DNA of 7,837 nt from Prevotella sp. UBA3837 (GTDB lineage: Bacteria; Bacteroidota; Bacteroidia; Bacteroidales; Bacteroidaceae): contig DGHX01000041.1 of assembly GCA_002392835.1 (NCBI GenBank), forward strand, positions 1,714-9,550. The letters are read 5' to 3'. A model generated the notes under the pieces. It had not been told where the DNA came from and searched no databases. It was given only the letters and a program-made list of their open reading frames with translations. Shown here one piece after another: positions 5,390 to 7,837 of the stretch (its first letter is position 1; each line of letters begins with the position of its first letter). The translations under genes and the position numbers were made by a program.

Positions 5390-6631
5390 TCAGGCCATGC
5401 TGACCGTCTTGGTGTCTGTTCTCTTGGCCGAGCGGCTGACGCTGAGTATGGCCCCTATGTAGGCACAGCTGACCAGCGTCGACGTGCCGCCCTTCGACAC
5501 CAAGGGCAGAGGCTGACCCGTGACAGGTCCTATGCCCACGGCCACCATCATGTTGATGGCAGCCTGCGCCACGAGCAGCAGTGCCAGGCCCATGACGAGG
5601 AACGCGGGGAAGTTGTTCTCGCACCGCCCCGCAATGCGCGCCGCCCTGAAGAGCAGCACGATGTAGAGGAAGACCACGGCGATGGCTCCTATGAGTCCCA
5701 TCTCCTCGATGATGATGGAGAAGATGAAGTCAGAGAAGGCCTGCGGCAGATAGTCGCGCTCCACGGAGTTGCCGGGTCCCTTGCCGATGATGCCCGACGA
5801 GGCGATGGCGAAGTTAGAGTGAGCCACCTGGAAATTGTCGCGCACGCTGTAGTCCTTCGGGTCCTCGGGCTTCGCGGTGTGGTTCACCAAGCGGTTGCGC
5901 CATGTGCCGAAGCGGTGGAATATCTTTCCTACGAAGCCTTCCTCCTTCTTCTCTTGTACGGCTGTCTGACCCTGCTCGGCCTCGTTCTCCTCGCCCATGC
6001 TCACTAACGAGCCTACGGCGAAGATGGCCGCCCCGGCTATCAGGATGATGCCCACCAGCTTGCCCAGCTGCTTCATGGGCACACGTGCCAGGAACATCAT
6101 GATGAAGATGACGGCGAAGAGGAGCATGGCGGTGGAGAGGTTCTCCAGTCCGATGAGCAGCACCATGGGCACTGTGAGGCGCATGACGTACTTCATGGCC
6201 TTCGGGTCGGCACCGCTGCCATCCTCGTTCTGCATGGCGCTGAGTATCTGTGCGGCACAGAGCACCATGGCCCCCTTGGCCATCTCCGACGGCTGGAAGG
6301 TGAAGCCCGGCAGCTGTATGACGCGGTTGGCACCATTGATGCTCTCGCCGAAGAGCAGCACACAGAGCAGCGTGGCATAGGAGAGGAACAAGAGCACGGG
6401 CATGGCCAGCTTGAAGTAGCGGCACGGTATGTTGAGCACAACGATGATGACCAGCAAGCCGAAGGCGATGGTGCCCACATGGTAGATGAAGGGTCCCATG
6501 AAGTTCTGGCTCTTGTACGACAGTGTGCTCGAGGCGGAGAACACCTCGATGATGCTGATGAGGCAGAGGAAGAAGAACACCGTCCAGATGCCTTTGTCGC
6601 CCTTGAAGAGATTGCCTATTTTCTTGTTCAT
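5390..6631 (-). CDS. ftsW: Septal peptidoglycan polymerase FtsW (SEDS family)
   Basis: This is a polytopic inner-membrane glycosyltransferase that polymerises lipid II at the septum together with its cognate class B PBP (FtsI). It has 413 residues, the family's normal length. Hydrophobic segments occur at about 14-32, 47-67, 73-95, 118-132, 150-180, 188-208, 305-330, 342-365 and 382-398, consistent with the ten-helix SEDS fold. Key motifs are GANRVIQLPGFTFQPSE (100-116), HSNFAIASSGIIGKGPGNS (271-289) and YLPQAFSDFIFSIIIEEMG (294-312), where Asp301 is at the position of the essential SEDS aspartate. GPVTGQPLPLVSKGGTS (368-384) follows. The large extracytoplasmic loop before Asp301 (about 208-300) carries an acidic/basic insert at 213-262. 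SEDS sequence alone does not cleanly separate FtsW from RodA; the setting between murD and murG decides for FtsW. murD is 46 nt upstream. Confidence 0.96.
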   Translation of the reverse strand: MNKKIGNLFKGDKGIWTVFFFLCLISIIEVFSASSTLSYKSQNFMGPFIYHVGTIAFGLLVIIVVLNIPCRYFKLAMPVLLFLSYATLLCVLLFGESINGANRVIQLPGFTFQPSEMAKGAMVLCAAQILSAMQNEDGSGADPKAMKYVMRLTVPMVLLIGLENLSTAMLLFAVIFIMMFLARVPMKQLGKLVGIILIAGAAIFAVGSLVSMGEENEAEQGQTAVQEKKEEGFVGKIFHRFGTWRNRLVNHTAKPEDPKDYSVRDNFQVAHSNFAIASSGIIGKGPGNSVERDYLPQAFSDFIFSIIIEEMGLIGAIAVVFLYIVLLFRAARIAGRCENNFPAFLVMGLALLLVAQAAINMMVAVGIGPVTGQPLPLVSKGGTSTLVSCAYIGAILSVSRSAKRTDTKTVSMA

Positions 6632-6644
6632 GCTTGTAGCGTGT

Positions 6645-6680
6645 GGGGTAGATGGGGTAGATGTAGTAGATGGGGGATTA
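6645..6680. repeat. 9-bp tandem repeat in the murD-ftsW gap
   Basis: On the plus strand there are two perfect units GGGGTAGAT at 6645-6653 and 6654-6662, a variant GTAGTAGAT at 6663-6671, and a decayed GGGGGATTA at 6672-6680 that contains the murD stop codon (6680-6678). The array fills most of the 46-nt spacer and ends 13 bases before the ftsW ATG. On the transcript it reads ATCTACCCC, pyrimidine-rich, unlike the A-rich leaders of the downstream genes. Confidence 0.8.
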
Positions 6681-7837
6681 CAGGTTTCTTGCTAACTGCT
6701 TGAACTGGTCGCCGCGGTCCTCCATGTTCTTGAACAGGTCGAAGGAGGCGCAGCAGGGCGACAGGAGCACCGTCTCGCCGGGCTTTGCCAGCTCGTAGCA
6801 GGCCTCTATGCATTCCTTCATGCTGTGGGTGTCGCGCACGGGCAGTCCGAGGCTGTCGAAGTTCTCGTGCAGCTTGGCGTTGTCGGCCCCTAAGTAGACC
6901 AGCGCCGAGCACTTCTCGGTGACGAGCGGCTTGATGGGGCCGTAGTCGTTGCCCTTGTCCTTGCCGCCGATGATGAGGACTACCTTCGTCTTCATGGAGT
7001 CGAGGGCATACCAGCAGGCGTCGACATTGGTGGCCTTCGAGTCGTTGACATAGCGCACGCCGCGCACGGTGCACACATACTCCAGCCGGTGCTCCACGCC
7101 GGGGAAGTCGCTCAGCGACTGGCGTATGACCTCGTTCTTGATGCCGGCGATGCGTCCGGCGATGCCGGCAGCCAACGAGTTGTAGATATTATGGCGGCCG
7201 GTGAGGCTCAGCGCCTCCTGCTCCATGTTGAAGGGCTCCGGCTTCTCAATGACGTACTGTCCGGCCTCTATGTAGCCGATGCTGCCCCGCTCTTTCAATT
7301 CGGAGAAGGGATACTGCACGGCCTTGATGTCGTATTTCTCCAGCTCGCGCTTGATGACGGGGTCGTCGTTCCAGTAGATGAAGGCGTCCTGCGGCGTCTG
7401 GTTCTGCACGATGCGCATCTTGGCGTCGACATAGTTCTGCATCTTGAAGTCGTAGCGGTCCAGGTGGTCGGGGGTGATGTTGAGCAGCACGGCGATGTTG
7501 GCGCGGAAGTCGTACATGTTGTCCAGCTGAAACGACGACAGCTCGATGACGTAGTACTCGTGCGGCTCCTCGGCCACCTGCAGGGCCAGCGAGTGGCCGA
7601 TGTTTCCGGCCAGACCGACGTCGTAGCCAGCGGTCTTGAAGATGTGGTATATGAGGCTGGTGGTCGTGGTCTTGCCATTGGAGCCTGTGATGCAGATCAT
7701 CTTCGACGTGGTGTAGCGCCCTGCGAACTCTATCTCGCTGATGATGGGTATGCCAGCGGCCTTTGCCTTCTGTATCATCGGGGCGGTGTCGGGAATGCCG
7801 GGGCTCTTGATAATCTCACCGGCATTGAGGATGAGGC
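6678..7837 (-). CDS. murD: UDP-MurNAc-L-alanine--D-glutamate ligase MurD, 5' end cut by window edge
   Basis: This is a cytoplasmic ATP-dependent ligase that adds D-glutamate to UDP-MurNAc-L-Ala (EC 6.3.2.9). The frame is open to the window edge, 19 codons beyond the first ATG at 7778. Those codons encode IIKSPGIPDTAP, a standard MurD segment, so the ATG at 7778 is internal and about 55-70 residues are missing. Of 385 complete residues, counted from the edge, these motifs are seen: SPGIP (11-15), the P-loop ITGSNGKTTTT (49-59), IELSSFQLDN (97-106), NITPDHLDRY (119-128), DAKMRI (137-142) with the lysine expected to be carbamylated, GRHNIYNSLAAG (213-224), PGVEHRLE (245-252), VNDSKATN (263-270), and SPCCASFDLFKNMEDRGDQF (359-378). 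ELSSFQL and NDSKATN are diagnostic of MurD among Mur ligases. The stop TAA at 6680-6678 lies in a 9-bp repeat array before ftsW. Confidence 0.97.
   Translation of the reverse strand, partial: LILNAGEIIKSPGIPDTAPMIQKAKAAGIPIISEIEFAGRYTTSKMICITGSNGKTTTTSLIYHIFKTAGYDVGLAGNIGHSLALQVAEEPHEYYVIELSSFQLDNMYDFRANIAVLLNITPDHLDRYDFKMQNYVDAKMRIVQNQTPQDAFIYWNDDPVIKRELEKYDIKAVQYPFSELKERGSIGYIEAGQYVIEKPEPFNMEQEALSLTGRHNIYNSLAAGIAGRIAGIKNEVIRQSLSDFPGVEHRLEYVCTVRGVRYVNDSKATNVDACWYALDSMKTKVVLIIGGKDKGNDYGPIKPLVTEKCSALVYLGADNAKLHENFDSLGLPVRDTHSMKECIEACYELAKPGETVLLSPCCASFDLFKNMEDRGDQFKQLARNL

Noticed and set aside
4399..5403. A 334-codon plus-strand open frame antisense to murG
   Set aside because: MurG is unambiguous on the minus strand; the long antisense frame follows from GC-rich third codon positions.

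Overview
The window is a slice of the division and cell wall (dcw) cluster. All genes lie on the minus strand and read from high to low coordinates: murD (5' end cut by the window edge), ftsW, murG, murC, ftsQ, ftsA and ftsZ (3' end cut by the window edge). The gene order points to Bacteroidetes/Bacteroidales: murC is followed directly by ftsQ, with no murB or ddl between them. FtsA has a long charged C-terminal extension, and the starts lack clear Shine-Dalgarno sequences and sit behind A-rich leaders. Protein wording (for example LPQAFSDFIF in FtsW, NQIVCKKK at the FtsQ end, and GLGAGNRPEKAR in FtsZ) looks like Prevotellaceae, with GC-rich third codon positions. The genus is inferred from memory of these families, not from a search.

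Layout: murD 7837-6678, gap of 46 nt, ftsW 6631-5390, gap of 43 nt, murG 5346-4189, gap of 92 nt, murC 4096-2708, gap of 73 nt, ftsQ 2634-1894, gap of 64 nt, ftsA 1829-375, gap of 54 nt, ftsZ 320-1. No stretch over 300 bases lacks a gene. No convincing promoter (no TAnnTTTG-type Bacteroidetes -7 box in the sense strand of any gap) and no convincing Rho-independent terminator was seen, so one polycistronic transcript is the simplest reading.

The genes form one pathway. MurC and MurD add L-Ala and D-Glu to the UDP-MurNAc precursor in the cytoplasm. MurG makes lipid II at the membrane. FtsW polymerises lipid II at the septum. FtsQ, FtsA and FtsZ build the divisome that positions this synthesis.

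The genes themselves are ordinary. The unusual part lies between them. Four of the six junctions carry short-period tandem repeats, with periods of 7, 8, 9 and 15 bp. The same 15-bp unit sits immediately upstream of the start codons of both murC and ftsQ, and one array runs into the murC stop codon. The ftsW-murG junction instead holds a 9-codon mini-ORF ending 2 nt before the murG start. No new defence, mobile or RNA system was found.
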